64,000 nucleotides of DNA, taken from positions 310,001 through 374,000 of the forward strand of contig NZ_JACHWY010000002.1 of assembly GCF_014191715.1 (NCBI RefSeq), written 5' to 3'. The position numbers and the translations under genes are program-made. Below are positions 26,383 to 35,402 of the stretch, piece after piece; positions within the stretch are counted from its first letter, which is position 1, and each line of letters opens with the position of its first letter. Source of the stretch: Litorivivens lipolytica (GTDB lineage Bacteria > Pseudomonadota > Gammaproteobacteria > Pseudomonadales > Spongiibacteraceae). The notes beneath the pieces were generated by a model. That model had not been told where the DNA came from and made no database searches. It worked only from the letters and a program-made list of their open reading frames with translations.

Positions 26383-27975
26383 TTGAGCGACACTCAGGCT
26401 GCGCCACCTAAAGCCCCGGGATTGCTGCGATCAAGTGCCGTGGTTGCCGTGATGACTCTTTTGTCGCGGGTGCTCGGTTTGGCGCGGGACATCGTAATTG
26501 CGGCGATGGTGGGTGCTACCGCCAATGCCGACGCCTTTTTCGTCGCCTTTAAAATCCCTAACTTTTTGCGTCGCCTGTTTGCCGAAGGGGCGTTTTCGCA
26601 GGCCTTTGTGCCGGTTTTGGCCGAGTATCGCGAGAAAGGGCCCTTTGCCGCCGTTCAGCAGCTGATTGATCGGGTGGCGGGTGTGCTCGGTGGCATTTTG
26701 CTGCTGGTCACAGCGCTCGCGGTGATCGGTGCACCGCTGGTGGCGACGATTTTTGCCCCCGGTTTTTACAATGACGCGGCCAAGTTTGCGCTTACCGCAG
26801 ACATGATCCGCATCACCTTCCCCTATCTGTTTCTGATTTCAATGACCGGTTTTGCCGGGGCGATCTTGAATAGCTATGGTCGCTTCGCGGTGCCGGCTTT
26901 TACCCCGGTGCTGCTCAATATCAGTTTGATCTGTGCTGCCCTGTTTATTTCACCGCGCATGACTGAGCCGGCGATGGGGTTGGCCTGGGGCGTGATGATT
27001 GCCGGTATCTGCCAGCTCACCTTCCAGTTGCCTTTCCTTAAGCGTATTCAGCTACTGCCCCGGCCGCGTTGGGCCTGGCGGGATGAGGGGGTGCAGAAGA
27101 TCATCACCCTGATGATTCCAGCCCTGTTTGGGGTGTCGGTCAGCCAGATCAACCTGCTGCTGGATACGGTGATCGCCTCATTCCTGCCAACGGGCAGCGT
27201 ATCCTGGCTCTATTACTCGGACCGTCTGGTCGAGCTGCCGTTGGGTGTCTTTGCCATCGCCATCGGCACGGTGATTCTGCCAAGCCTGTCGCGCCACAAT
27301 ATCGGCGCGGATAAAACTTCCTTCTCCGGCACGCTGGATTGGGCCATTCGGGCGGTGCTTTTATTGGGCGTTCCCGCTGCGGTGGCGCTCTTTATACTGG
27401 CCGAACCGGTGCTGATTACCCTGTTTAAATACGGCGAGCTGGCCATGCGCGACGTGGAAATGGCCGCCTGGAGCCTGCGCGCTTACACCTTTGGCCTGCT
27501 GGCGTTTATGCTGATCAAGGTGCTGGCGCCGGGTTATTTCGCCCGGCAGGACACCAAAACCCCGGTGAAAATAGGGGTCATCGCCATGGTCGCCAATATG
27601 GTGTTTAACCTGATCTTCGCGATTCCCCTGCATCACTACTATCAGCTGGGTCATGTGGGGCTGGCGGCGGCGACTGCCTGTTCGGCGTGGTTGAATGCGG
27701 CCTTGCTATTCCGAGGTCTCCATCGCAGTGGTGCCTACCAGGCGCGTAGCGGCTGGCTGCTCTACAGTCTGCGTTTATTGAGCGCGACCGGTGCTATGGC
27801 AGGCCTGTTGTGGTTGCTGCTGGCGCGGGTTGAGGCCTGGGATGCGCTGGGCGCCGGTGCCCGGGCGCTGGAGATGGTCCTGCTCTGCGGTGGCGGTGCG
27901 CTTGTCTACGCAGCGGTTCTTGCTTTGCTGGGAGTCCGCCTCAGACATTTCAGAGGCCAGACGACTAAGTTATAA
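26383..27975 (+). CDS. murJ: Lipid II flippase MurJ
   Basis: Flips lipid-linked peptidoglycan precursor across the inner membrane. 530 residues, about 14 helices, MOP-family fold. Signatures include SRVLGLARDIVIAAMVG, ANADAFFVAFKIPNFLRRLFAEGAFSQAFVPVL (with the essential arginines) and the FARQDTKTPVKIG loop. The start is TTG at 26383, 3 bases after nudF, with GGAG 7 bases upstream. In Pseudomonas-type genomes murJ precedes ribF, as here, but rpsT, usually adjacent, is absent. Confidence 0.95.
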   Translation: MSDTQAAPPKAPGLLRSSAVVAVMTLLSRVLGLARDIVIAAMVGATANADAFFVAFKIPNFLRRLFAEGAFSQAFVPVLAEYREKGPFAAVQQLIDRVAGVLGGILLLVTALAVIGAPLVATIFAPGFYNDAAKFALTADMIRITFPYLFLISMTGFAGAILNSYGRFAVPAFTPVLLNISLICAALFISPRMTEPAMGLAWGVMIAGICQLTFQLPFLKRIQLLPRPRWAWRDEGVQKIITLMIPALFGVSVSQINLLLDTVIASFLPTGSVSWLYYSDRLVELPLGVFAIAIGTVILPSLSRHNIGADKTSFSGTLDWAIRAVLLLGVPAAVALFILAEPVLITLFKYGELAMRDVEMAAWSLRAYTFGLLAFMLIKVLAPGYFARQDTKTPVKIGVIAMVANMVFNLIFAIPLHHYYQLGHVGLAAATACSAWLNAALLFRGLHRSGAYQARSGWLLYSLRLLSATGAMAGLLWLLLARVEAWDALGAGARALEMVLLCGGGALVYAAVLALLGVRLRHFRGQTTKL

Positions 27976-27976
27976 T
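27971..27976 (+). promoter_or_regulatory. Probable -10 element for the ribF-ispH operon
   Basis: A perfect TATAAT overlaps the murJ stop codon, 30 bases before the ribF ATG. The matching -35 position (TTTCAG, 17 bases away) is poor, so activity is uncertain. Confidence 0.4.
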
Positions 27977-28005
27977 CACGCGCTTCTTTATGCAGCGAGC
28001 CCCTC

Positions 28006-28947
28006 ATGGAGCTGATCCGAGGCTTTCACAATATCCGCGACCGGCACAAGGGTTGCGTGGCCACCATTGGCGCGTTTGACGGGGTTCACCTCGGTCACAA
28101 GGCGGTGCTGGAAAAGCTGATGGCCAAAGGTCGCGAGCTGGGGCTGCCCACGGTGGTGGTGGTGTTTGAGCCACTGCCCCGCGAGTTTTTTTCGCCCCAC
28201 GAGGCTCCGCCGCGTTTGATGAGCTTTCGCGAGCGCTTTGTGGCGCTGGACGAGCTGGGTATCGACCGCATTATGCGAATTCGCTTTACCCCGAAATTCC
28301 GTGAACTGGGTGCGATGGAGTTTATCCGCAAATTGTTTGTGGATGGCCTCGAAGCGAAATTCATTGTGGTAGGCGATGACCTGCGTTTTGGCCGGGACCG
28401 CAGCGGTGGCTTCGGCATGCTGAAAAAGGCAGGTGAAAGCTACGGCTTTGAAGTGCAGGACACGGCGACCCTGACTCAGGGCGATGAACGGGTCAGCAGT
28501 ACCCGGATTCGGGAAGTGCTGGATGAGGCAGATTTCAAAGAGGCTGAACGATTGCTGGGGCGGCCTTACAGCATTGCCGGGCGCGTGATTGTCGGTCAGC
28601 AGTTGGGCCGAACCTTGGGCGTGCCCACCGCCAATATGGAATTGCACCGTCTGCGCTCACCCTTGCGAGGTGTGTTCGCGGTAGATGTGGAATGCCCGGA
28701 CGGCGTAATTCGGCACGGGGTGGCCAACGTGGGGACTCGGCCCACGGTAGACAATCTGCCCAAGGCCATACTGGAGGTGCATGTACTGGATTTCAGCGGC
28801 AACCTCTACCGGCGCAATATCAAAGTATTTTTCCGGAAAAAGATCCGCAATGAAATTCGCTTTGACGGCCTCGAAGCCCTGAAAGCACAGATTCACAACG
28901 ATATTGAAACAGCGCGCAACTACTTCGCTGAGCGCGGCGATGCTTGA
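28006..28947 (+). CDS. ribF: Bifunctional riboflavin kinase / FAD synthetase
   Basis: Makes FMN from riboflavin and then FAD. 313 residues. The N-terminal FAD synthetase domain has the nucleotidyltransferase motif GAFDGVHLGH and the STRIR segment near residue 165. The C-terminal riboflavin kinase domain (about 185-310) has GRTLGVPTANM, the phosphate/Mg loop. It heads the conserved ribF-ileS-lspA-fkpB-ispH cluster. Confidence 0.96.
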   Translation: MELIRGFHNIRDRHKGCVATIGAFDGVHLGHKAVLEKLMAKGRELGLPTVVVVFEPLPREFFSPHEAPPRLMSFRERFVALDELGIDRIMRIRFTPKFRELGAMEFIRKLFVDGLEAKFIVVGDDLRFGRDRSGGFGMLKKAGESYGFEVQDTATLTQGDERVSSTRIREVLDEADFKEAERLLGRPYSIAGRVIVGQQLGRTLGVPTANMELHRLRSPLRGVFAVDVECPDGVIRHGVANVGTRPTVDNLPKAILEVHVLDFSGNLYRRNIKVFFRKKIRNEIRFDGLEALKAQIHNDIETARNYFAERGDA

Positions 28948-28959
28948 TTTTTGGATGCT

Positions 28960-31755
28960 ATGAGCGATTACAAACACACTCTGAACCTGCCGCAGACGGC
29001 GTTTCCCATGAAGGCCAACCTGGCTCAGCGCGAGCCGGGTATGCTGAAAAAATGGCAGGACGGCAAACTTTACGAGGCCATTCGCAAGGCCCGTGCCGGT
29101 CGCGAAAAATTCGTTCTGCACGACGGCCCGCCCTACGCCAATGGCGATATTCATCTGGGGCATGCGGTTAACAAGATTCTGAAAGACATCATTGTCAAGT
29201 CCAAAACCCTGGAAGGTTTTGACGCGCCCTACGTGCCGGGTTGGGACTGTCACGGCCTGCCCATTGAACTGAACGTCGAGAAGAAAGTCGGCAAACCCGG
29301 GCACAAGGTCGACGCACGCACCTTTCGTCAGAAGTGTCGCGATTACGCCAGCAAACAGGTTAAAGGTCAGCGCACCAGCTTTGAGCGCCTCGGTGTGCTG
29401 GGTGACTGGGACGAGCCCTACCTGACCATGAACTACGCCTTTGAGGCGAACATCATTCGCGCGCTGGGCAAGATCGTCGACAACGGCCACGTGCACAAGG
29501 GCTTCAAGCCTGTGCACTGGTGTACCGATTGCGGCTCGGCACTGGCCGAAGCTGAAGTGGAATACAAGGACAAAACCTCGCCGGCCATTGATGTGGCCTT
29601 TGCGGCGGTGGATGCTGCGGATTTCAGCCAGCGCACTGGCGTGACAGTTGATGCGGTTGATCTGGTGATCTGGACCACCACACCCTGGACCCTGCCGGCC
29701 AACCAGGCAGTTGCTCTGCATCCCGAGCTGGATTATCTGGTTGTTTCGTTTAACGGCCGCACGGCAGTGTTGGCGGAAGAACTGCACGAGAAAGCACTGG
29801 CAAGATTCGGTGCGGAAAGTTTTGAAGTTCTGGGGCAATTCAAAGGCGCGGCACTGGAAGGCCTGAAGCTTCAGCATCCTTTTTACGATCGTCAGGTGCC
29901 GGTGATTCTCGGAGACCACGTCACGGTCGATGCGGGTACCGGTGCGGTTCATACCGCGCCCGGTCACGGTGCTGACGACTTTGTAGTGGGGCAGAAATAC
30001 GGTCTGGACGTATTGAACCCGGTCGGCGGCAATGGCGTCTTCCTCGAAGACACGGAATTGTTTGCGGGCCAGTTCGTACACAAGGCCAACCAGCCGATTA
30101 TTGAACTGTTGGAAGAGCGCGGCCGTCTGCTGCACAACGAAAGTTACGAGCACAGCTACCCGCACTGCTGGCGCCATAAGTCGCCGATCATTTTCCGAGC
30201 CACACCCCAGTGGTTTGTGAGCATGAACCAGAATGGTCTGCTGAATACCGCAATGAAAGCAGCCGATGATGTGCAGTGGCTGCCCGAGTGGGGCAAGGCG
30301 CGCATTGAGTCGATGATGCAGGAGCGCCCGGACTGGTGTATCTCACGCCAGCGTACCTGGGGTGTGCCGATTGCGCTGTTTGTACACAAGCAGACCGCCG
30401 AATTGCACCCGGACACGCCGGCGTTGATTGAGAAAGTTGCGCAGCGCGTAGAAAAAGAAGGGATTGACGGCTGGTTTGAGCTCGATGCTGCCGAACTGCT
30501 GGGCGACGACGCGGAGCAGTACGAAAAAGTCACCGACACACTGGATGTGTGGTTTGACTCCGGCGTTACTCACCACGCGGTGCTGAATCAGCGCGAACAG
30601 CTGAAGTATCCCGCCGATCTGTATCTTGAAGGTTCGGATCAGCACCGTGGCTGGTTTCAGTCTTCACTGCTGTCCGCGATTGCGGTGAATGGCAACGCGC
30701 CCTACAAAACCGTTCTGACCCACGGTTTCACCGTAGACACTAACGGTCACAAAATGTCGAAGTCGCTCGGCAATGTGATCGCGCCTCAGGAAGTGATGAA
30801 CGATCTGGGTGCGGATGTGCTGCGCCTTTGGGTGGCGGCCACTGATTATCGCGGCGAGATGACCGTCTCCAAGGAAATCTTCAAGCGCACGGCGGATTCC
30901 TATCGCCGTATTCGTAATACCTCGCGCTTTCTGCTGGCCAATATGGCAGGTTTTGATCCCGCCAATGATCTTGTCGCCAGTGAGAATATGCTTAGCCTGG
31001 ATCGCTGGATCGTGCACCATGCTGCGCAGCTGCAGGAAGAAATTCGGGGTGCTTACAACCGCTACCAGTTCCACCAAGTCTATCAAAAACTGCACAACTT
31101 CTGCGTTGTTGAGCTCGGCGGTTTCTACCTCGATGTGATCAAAGATCGTCAGTACACCACGGGCGCCAACAGTCTGGCCCGCCGCTCGGCGCAGACTGCG
31201 CTTTACCATATTGCGCAAGCCATGACGCGCTGGATGGCGCCTATTCTGAGTTTCACCGCCGACGAGCTGTGGGACAATCTGCCCGGCGAGCAGAGCGGCA
31301 GCGTATTTGCCGCCGAGTGGTATACCGAGCTGGCGCGTTTCGACGATCCCGAGCGCGGTGATGCCTTCTGGACACTGATTCAAGAGGTAAAAGCTGCCGT
31401 CAACAAGGCCATGGAAGAGGCCCGCAACAACAAGGTGATTGGTGGCAGTTTGCAGGCGGAAGTCACCCTCTACTGCGACAAGACCTTGCAGGATGAACTG
31501 GCCAAACTCGGCGACGAGCTGCGTTTTGTGCTGATTACTTCCAAAGCCAATGTCGCAGATCTGTCACAGAGCACAGACGCGGTCTCTACCGAGCTGGATA
31601 ATCTGGAAGTGGCGATTCGCGCCAGTGAAGGCAGCAAGTGTGTGCGCTGCTGGCACCACCGCGAGGATGTGGGCACCGTTGAAGCCCATCCCGAGCTGTG
31701 TGTGCGTTGCGTAGATAATATAGAAGGTGATGGTGAACAGCGCAGTTATGCATAG
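28960..31755 (+). CDS. ileS: Isoleucyl-tRNA synthetase
   Basis: Class I synthetase charging tRNA-Ile, 931 residues. HIGH motif in GDIHLGH, the CP1 editing domain around [14 protein letters not shown] and [16 protein letters not shown] in [13 protein letters not shown], and a C-terminal zinc site CVRCW...CVRC. The start at 28960 ([13 protein letters not shown]) is preferred over the TTG three codons earlier. It begins 12 bases after ribF and its end overlaps the lspA start by 8 bases. Confidence 0.97.
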   Translation: MSDYKHTLNLPQTAFPMKANLAQREPGMLKKWQDGKLYEAIRKARAGREKFVLHDGPPYANGDIHLGHAVNKILKDIIVKSKTLEGFDAPYVPGWDCHGLPIELNVEKKVGKPGHKVDARTFRQKCRDYASKQVKGQRTSFERLGVLGDWDEPYLTMNYAFEANIIRALGKIVDNGHVHKGFKPVHWCTDCGSALAEAEVEYKDKTSPAIDVAFAAVDAADFSQRTGVTVDAVDLVIWTTTPWTLPANQAVALHPELDYLVVSFNGRTAVLAEELHEKALARFGAESFEVLGQFKGAALEGLKLQHPFYDRQVPVILGDHVTVDAGTGAVHTAPGHGADDFVVGQKYGLDVLNPVGGNGVFLEDTELFAGQFVHKANQPIIELLEERGRLLHNESYEHSYPHCWRHKSPIIFRATPQWFVSMNQNGLLNTAMKAADDVQWLPEWGKARIESMMQERPDWCISRQRTWGVPIALFVHKQTAELHPDTPALIEKVAQRVEKEGIDGWFELDAAELLGDDAEQYEKVTDTLDVWFDSGVTHHAVLNQREQLKYPADLYLEGSDQHRGWFQSSLLSAIAVNGNAPYKTVLTHGFTVDTNGHKMSKSLGNVIAPQEVMNDLGADVLRLWVAATDYRGEMTVSKEIFKRTADSYRRIRNTSRFLLANMAGFDPANDLVASENMLSLDRWIVHHAAQLQEEIRGAYNRYQFHQVYQKLHNFCVVELGGFYLDVIKDRQYTTGANSLARRSAQTALYHIAQAMTRWMAPILSFTADELWDNLPGEQSGSVFAAEWYTELARFDDPERGDAFWTLIQEVKAAVNKAMEEARNNKVIGGSLQAEVTLYCDKTLQDELAKLGDELRFVLITSKANVADLSQSTDAVSTELDNLEVAIRASEGSKCVRCWHHREDVGTVEAHPELCVRCVDNIEGDGEQRSYA

Positions 31756-32254
31756 CCGCCGGATTTTCCGGAACTTAGTCGATACCGGCGTAATACGCTG
31801 GTATCTGCTTGCCCTTGCCATGGTTTTGCTGGATCAGTGGACCAAGCATCTGGCGAATACGACCCTGTCATACGGTCAGCCGGTGTATGTCCTACCGGTT
31901 TTCAATTTGACCCTGCATTACAACACCGGTGCCGCTTTCAGCTTTCTGAGTGATGCCGGTGGCTGGCAGCGTTGGTTCTTTATTGTGGTGTCGCTCGGCG
32001 TCAGTATTTCACTGATGATCTGGATGGCCCTGATCAAGAATCAGCAGAAATTGCTGACCTTTTCCCTGTGTATGATTCTGGCCGGTGCGGTGGGTAATCT
32101 GGTGGATCGCGTGCTACTGGGCTATGTGGTCGATTTTATTTCCCTGCACTGGAACAACCATTATTTCCCGGCCTTTAACTGGGCTGATACCTGCATTACC
32201 GTCGGCGCTGCCAGCATGTTGCTGGACATGGTGCTGCACCCGGATCACCGTTGA
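31748..32254 (+). CDS. lspA: Lipoprotein signal peptidase (signal peptidase II)
   Basis: Membrane aspartyl protease that cleaves prolipoprotein signal peptides. Four helices, 168 residues from the chosen start. Catalytic aspartates are expected in [15 protein letters not shown] and [11 protein letters not shown]; the conserved NTGAAFSFL loop is also present. In-frame starts exist at 31727 and 31730; 31748 is chosen because it gives the family length. It overlaps ileS by 8 bases and the fkpB start by 1 base. It serves lipoproteins such as PilP in this window. Confidence 0.93.
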   Translation: MHSRRIFRNLVDTGVIRWYLLALAMVLLDQWTKHLANTTLSYGQPVYVLPVFNLTLHYNTGAAFSFLSDAGGWQRWFFIVVSLGVSISLMIWMALIKNQQKLLTFSLCMILAGAVGNLVDRVLLGYVVDFISLHWNNHYFPAFNWADTCITVGAASMLLDMVLHPDHR

Positions 32255-32691
32255 TGACTATCGATACCCAATCCCGCATTACCCTTCACTTTGAACTGGC
32301 GATGGAGGATGGCGCGATTGTCGATTCCACCTTTGATCGCAGTCCGGCCACCTTTAACTACGGTGATGGCAGCCTCTTGCCCGGCGTTGAGAAAAAACTG
32401 CTGGGCATGCAGGAAGGCGAGAAGAAAGACTTTGAGCTAAAGCCGGAAGACGCCTTTGGTCAGCCCAACCCCGCCAATATCCAGCACTTCAAGCGCGAAC
32501 AGTTTGGCGCCGATATGGAGTTGAAGGAAGGCATGGTGATTTCCTTTGCCGACGCCCAGAAATCCGAGCTGCCAGGCGTGGTGCAATCGGTCAGCGACTC
32601 CGAGGTAGTGGTGAACTTTAATCACCCGCTGGCGGGGCGTACACTGCGCTTTACTGCAGAAATTCTCAAAGTTGAAATGGCCGACGTATGA
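32254..32691 (+). CDS. fkpB: FKBP-type peptidyl-prolyl isomerase (SlpA/FkpB)
   Basis: 145 residues, SlyD-like fold without the metal-binding tail. FKBP core with [30 protein letters not shown] and an inserted IF chaperone domain ([15 protein letters not shown] to [10 protein letters not shown]). It assists protein folding, mainly as a chaperone in known members. Coupled by TGATG to lspA and by a 4-base ATGA overlap to ispH. Confidence 0.93.
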   Translation: MTIDTQSRITLHFELAMEDGAIVDSTFDRSPATFNYGDGSLLPGVEKKLLGMQEGEKKDFELKPEDAFGQPNPANIQHFKREQFGADMELKEGMVISFADAQKSELPGVVQSVSDSEVVVNFNHPLAGRTLRFTAEILKVEMADV

Positions 32692-33650
32692 GCGCTATCG
32701 AAATCAAAATGGCCAACCCCCGTGGTTTCTGTGCGGGTGTAGACCGGGCCATTGAAATCGTGAATCGTGCCCTCGATGTGTTTGGCGCGCCGATCTATGT
32801 GCGTCACGAAGTTGTGCACAACAAATTTGTGGTGGACAACCTGCGTGATCGCGGCGCCGTGTTTGTGGATGAGCTGCACGAAGTTCCCGATGACGTGATA
32901 GTGATTTTCTCGGCGCATGGTGTATCCCGCGCGGTGCGCGAAGAGGCCGAGCAGCGTGGCCTGAAAGTCTTTGATGCCACCTGTCCGCTGGTTACGAAAG
33001 TCCATATGGAAGTGGTGAAATACAGCCGCGAAGGACGCGAATGTATTCTGATCGGGCACAAGGGCCACCCGGAGGTGGAAGGCACCATGGGGCAGTACGA
33101 TGCCAGTCAGGGTGGCGATATCTATCTGGTGGAAGACGTTGAACAGGTGGATGCGCTGGAAGTGCGTGACCCCGAGCATCTGTCCTTTGTCACCCAGACC
33201 ACGCTTTCGATGGATGACACCGCGGCCGTAATTGATGCCCTGAGAGCGAAGTTCCCAGCCATAGAGGGCCCGCGCAAGGACGATATTTGCTACGCCACCC
33301 AGAACCGGCAGGATGCGGTCAAAACCTTGGCTGACCAGACGGATCTGGTGTTGGTGGTCGGCTCACCCAACTCTTCCAATTCCAATCGCCTGCGTGAGCT
33401 GGCGGAGCGCAAGGGCTGTCAGGCTCACCTGATTGATTCGGCGCAGGACATTCAGCCAACTTGGCTGGACGGTGTCAAAGCCATTGGCATTACCGCAGGC
33501 GCGTCAGCGCCGGAAGTGCTGGTGCAGGATGTGATTGATCGCCTGTGCGAGCTGGGTGCTGCCGTGCCCGTTGAGCTGGAAGGTCGCCCGGAAAACGTCA
33601 CGTTCTCTCTGCCGCGCGAACTGCGCTGGGTCGACGCCGCTAATCAGTAG
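32688..33650 (+). CDS. ispH: 4-hydroxy-3-methylbut-2-enyl diphosphate reductase
   Basis: Last step of the MEP isoprenoid pathway, producing IPP and DMAPP. 320 residues. The three cluster cysteines are in [20 protein letters not shown] and [11 protein letters not shown]; conserved histidines are in YVRHEVVHN and [10 protein letters not shown]. Final gene of the ribF operon. Minor pilin genes, which often follow ispH in pseudomonads, are not present. Confidence 0.97.
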   Translation: MSAIEIKMANPRGFCAGVDRAIEIVNRALDVFGAPIYVRHEVVHNKFVVDNLRDRGAVFVDELHEVPDDVIVIFSAHGVSRAVREEAEQRGLKVFDATCPLVTKVHMEVVKYSREGRECILIGHKGHPEVEGTMGQYDASQGGDIYLVEDVEQVDALEVRDPEHLSFVTQTTLSMDDTAAVIDALRAKFPAIEGPRKDDICYATQNRQDAVKTLADQTDLVLVVGSPNSSNSNRLRELAERKGCQAHLIDSAQDIQPTWLDGVKAIGITAGASAPEVLVQDVIDRLCELGAAVPVELEGRPENVTFSLPRELRWVDAANQ

Positions 33651-33664
33651 CGGCGTTCTTTTCT
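33634..33664 (+). terminator. Rho-independent terminator at the end of ispH
   Basis: The stem ACGCCGCTA / TAGCGGCGT with a short loop overlaps the last codons of ispH, followed by TCTTTTCT. It separates ispH from the convergent rhlE. Confidence 0.85.
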
Positions 33665-33693
33665 CTTCACTGAAACGCAGTCTTAGCGGGAAC

Positions 33694-35085
33694 TCAGTCC
33701 GCTCGTCGCGCACGCGGTGGTCTAGGCTTGCGTTTCGCAGGTGCCTGGCCCGACGAATTGCCTCGTTGATTGCCTTTTGCGTTGTTGCCGCCAGCGTTCG
33801 GCTTGCCGGAGGCATTCCCACCTGAGCGGTTACCACCCGCTCGATTGCCGTTTGCACTATTACCGCCAGATCGACGCTGGGAGGGCTTTTTCGGCCCGGT
33901 TTTCGCTTTCGGTTTGTGCGGCTGGCGAATGCGCTGGGAGGCGGGGACTTCGTGATTCGGCTCAAAGCCATCCACATATTCTCGCGGCAGACTCTTCCCG
34001 ATCAATTGCTCGATCTGCTGCAGCTGTTTGATTTCGTCGGCGCTGACCAGAGAGACCGCTTCACCCTCGGCGCCGGCGCGGCCAGTGCGGCCAATGCGGT
34101 GCACATAGTCTTCGGCCACATTCGGCAAATCAAAATTGACCACATGGGGCAGCTGGCTTATATCCAGACCACGCGCGGCTATATCAGTTGCGACCAGCAC
34201 CTGCACGTTGCCGCGCTTGAACTCATCCAGCGCACGCAGGCGTGCAGCCTGACTTTTGTTGCCGTGAATGGCGGCGGAGCGAATGCCCGCGCTATCGAGT
34301 TTTTTCGCCAGACGATTGGCGCCGTGCTTGGTGCGGCTAAATACCAGTACCTGATGCCAGTCGCCAGTTTTGATCAGTTCGATCAGCACCTCAGGCTTTT
34401 GTGCCTTGTCGACCGGGTGCATCACCTGCTTGACGGTGGTGGCCGTAGTGTTGCGCGGGGATACTGAAATCTCTTCCGGATCGTTCATCAGGCCCTTCGC
34501 AAGATTGCGAATGTCGCCGGAGAACGTTGCCGAGAACAGCAGGTTCTGCCGCTTTTTCGGCAGCACGTTCAGAATCTTTTTAATGTCGTGGATAAAGCCC
34601 ATATCCAGCATGCGGTCGGCTTCGTCCAGCACCAGAATTTCCAGATCGTCAAAGCGGACGGCATTTTGCTGATACAGATCGAGCAGTCGGCCGGGGGTGG
34701 CCACCAGAATATCGGCGCCCTTGCGCAGCGCCATCATCTGCGGGTTGATCTTCACCCCGCCAAACACTACGGTGCTGCGCAGTTTCATATGGTGGCCGTA
34801 GTCCACTACGCTTTGGCCGACCTGAGCGGCCAGCTCGCGGGTCGGCGTCAGTATCAGCGCCCGTGCCCGGTTGGGTTTCGCGCTCTGGCCGCGGCTCAGC
34901 AATTCGAGAATAGGCAGAGTAAAGCCGGCAGTTTTGCCGGTGCCGGTCTGGGCGGCGGCCATCAAATCCTTGCCCTGGAGGACAACAGGGATAGCCTGTT
35001 CTTGAATTGGGGAAGGTATACTGTAGCCCTTGGTTTCAACCGCCTGAACCAGTGCGTCTGAAAGACCGAGTGTGGCAAATGTCAT
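33694..35085 (-). CDS. rhlE: DEAD-box RNA helicase RhlE
   Basis: ATP-dependent RNA helicase of 463 residues. Q motif region around [13 protein letters not shown], Walker A GTGKT at about 48-52, DEAD box at about 154-157, SATF motif, and the C-terminal motifs [14 protein letters not shown] and [10 protein letters not shown]. The last 75 residues form a disordered tail rich in Gly, Asn, Lys and Arg with GGN repeats, likely RNA-binding. The start at 35085 is chosen because the longer frame runs through the tRNA-Leu gene and is an artefact. Convergent with ispH, downstream of the tRNA. Confidence 0.95.
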   Translation of the reverse strand: MTFATLGLSDALVQAVETKGYSIPSPIQEQAIPVVLQGKDLMAAAQTGTGKTAGFTLPILELLSRGQSAKPNRARALILTPTRELAAQVGQSVVDYGHHMKLRSTVVFGGVKINPQMMALRKGADILVATPGRLLDLYQQNAVRFDDLEILVLDEADRMLDMGFIHDIKKILNVLPKKRQNLLFSATFSGDIRNLAKGLMNDPEEISVSPRNTTATTVKQVMHPVDKAQKPEVLIELIKTGDWHQVLVFSRTKHGANRLAKKLDSAGIRSAAIHGNKSQAARLRALDEFKRGNVQVLVATDIAARGLDISQLPHVVNFDLPNVAEDYVHRIGRTGRAGAEGEAVSLVSADEIKQLQQIEQLIGKSLPREYVDGFEPNHEVPASQRIRQPHKPKAKTGPKKPSQRRSGGNSANGNRAGGNRSGGNASGKPNAGGNNAKGNQRGNSSGQAPAKRKPRPPRARRAD

Positions 35086-35184
35086 AATAAAATCCGAGAA
35101 TGGTTTGTGCCTGCCCTGATACTGTCTATTCGGCAAGTGTCTGAAAATCTGGCGAGGGCTATAGAACTTGGCTTCTGCGAGAAG

Positions 35185-35271
35185 TGGTGCCCAGGAGAGG
35201 ACTTGAACCTCCACCCCCTTGCGAGGACCAGCACCTGAAGCTGGCGTGTCTACCAATTTCACCACCTGGGC
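35185..35271 (-). tRNA. tRNA-Leu (anticodon CAG)
   Basis: 87 bases including an encoded CCA end. The acceptor stem GCCCAGG pairs with CCTGGGC. The anticodon stem CCAGC/GCTGG holds the loop TTCAGGT with anticodon CAG (35235-35237 on the plus strand). A long variable arm of the class II type and the T-arm GGTTCAAGTCC are visible. It reads CUG codons, which are very frequent in this GC-rich coding sequence. Confidence 0.97.
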
Positions 35272-35308
35272 ATAGATGGGAATGTGGGCGTTGTTACCCG
35301 AGGCGCGC

Positions 35309-35337
35309 AATTTACTGATACAGGGATGCTTTGTCAA
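35309..35337 (-). promoter_or_regulatory. Promoter of tRNA-Leu
   Basis: On the minus strand: a perfect -35 TTGACA, a 17-base spacer, -10 TAAATT, then a GCGCGCC discriminator. The GC-rich discriminator is the known mark of stringently controlled stable-RNA promoters. Transcription would start about 30 bases before the tRNA. Confidence 0.85.
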
Positions 35338-35402
35338 TGCCGTTGCGTATAATGGATTCGATTTTTTCAATTTCTAGAGAAAGCTGAGGTAAGCACCTTT
35401 AT

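Noticed and set aside
35086-35370. N-terminal extension of RhlE
   Set aside because: The extra codons read through the tRNA-Leu gene; the helicase family begins at the ATG at 35085.
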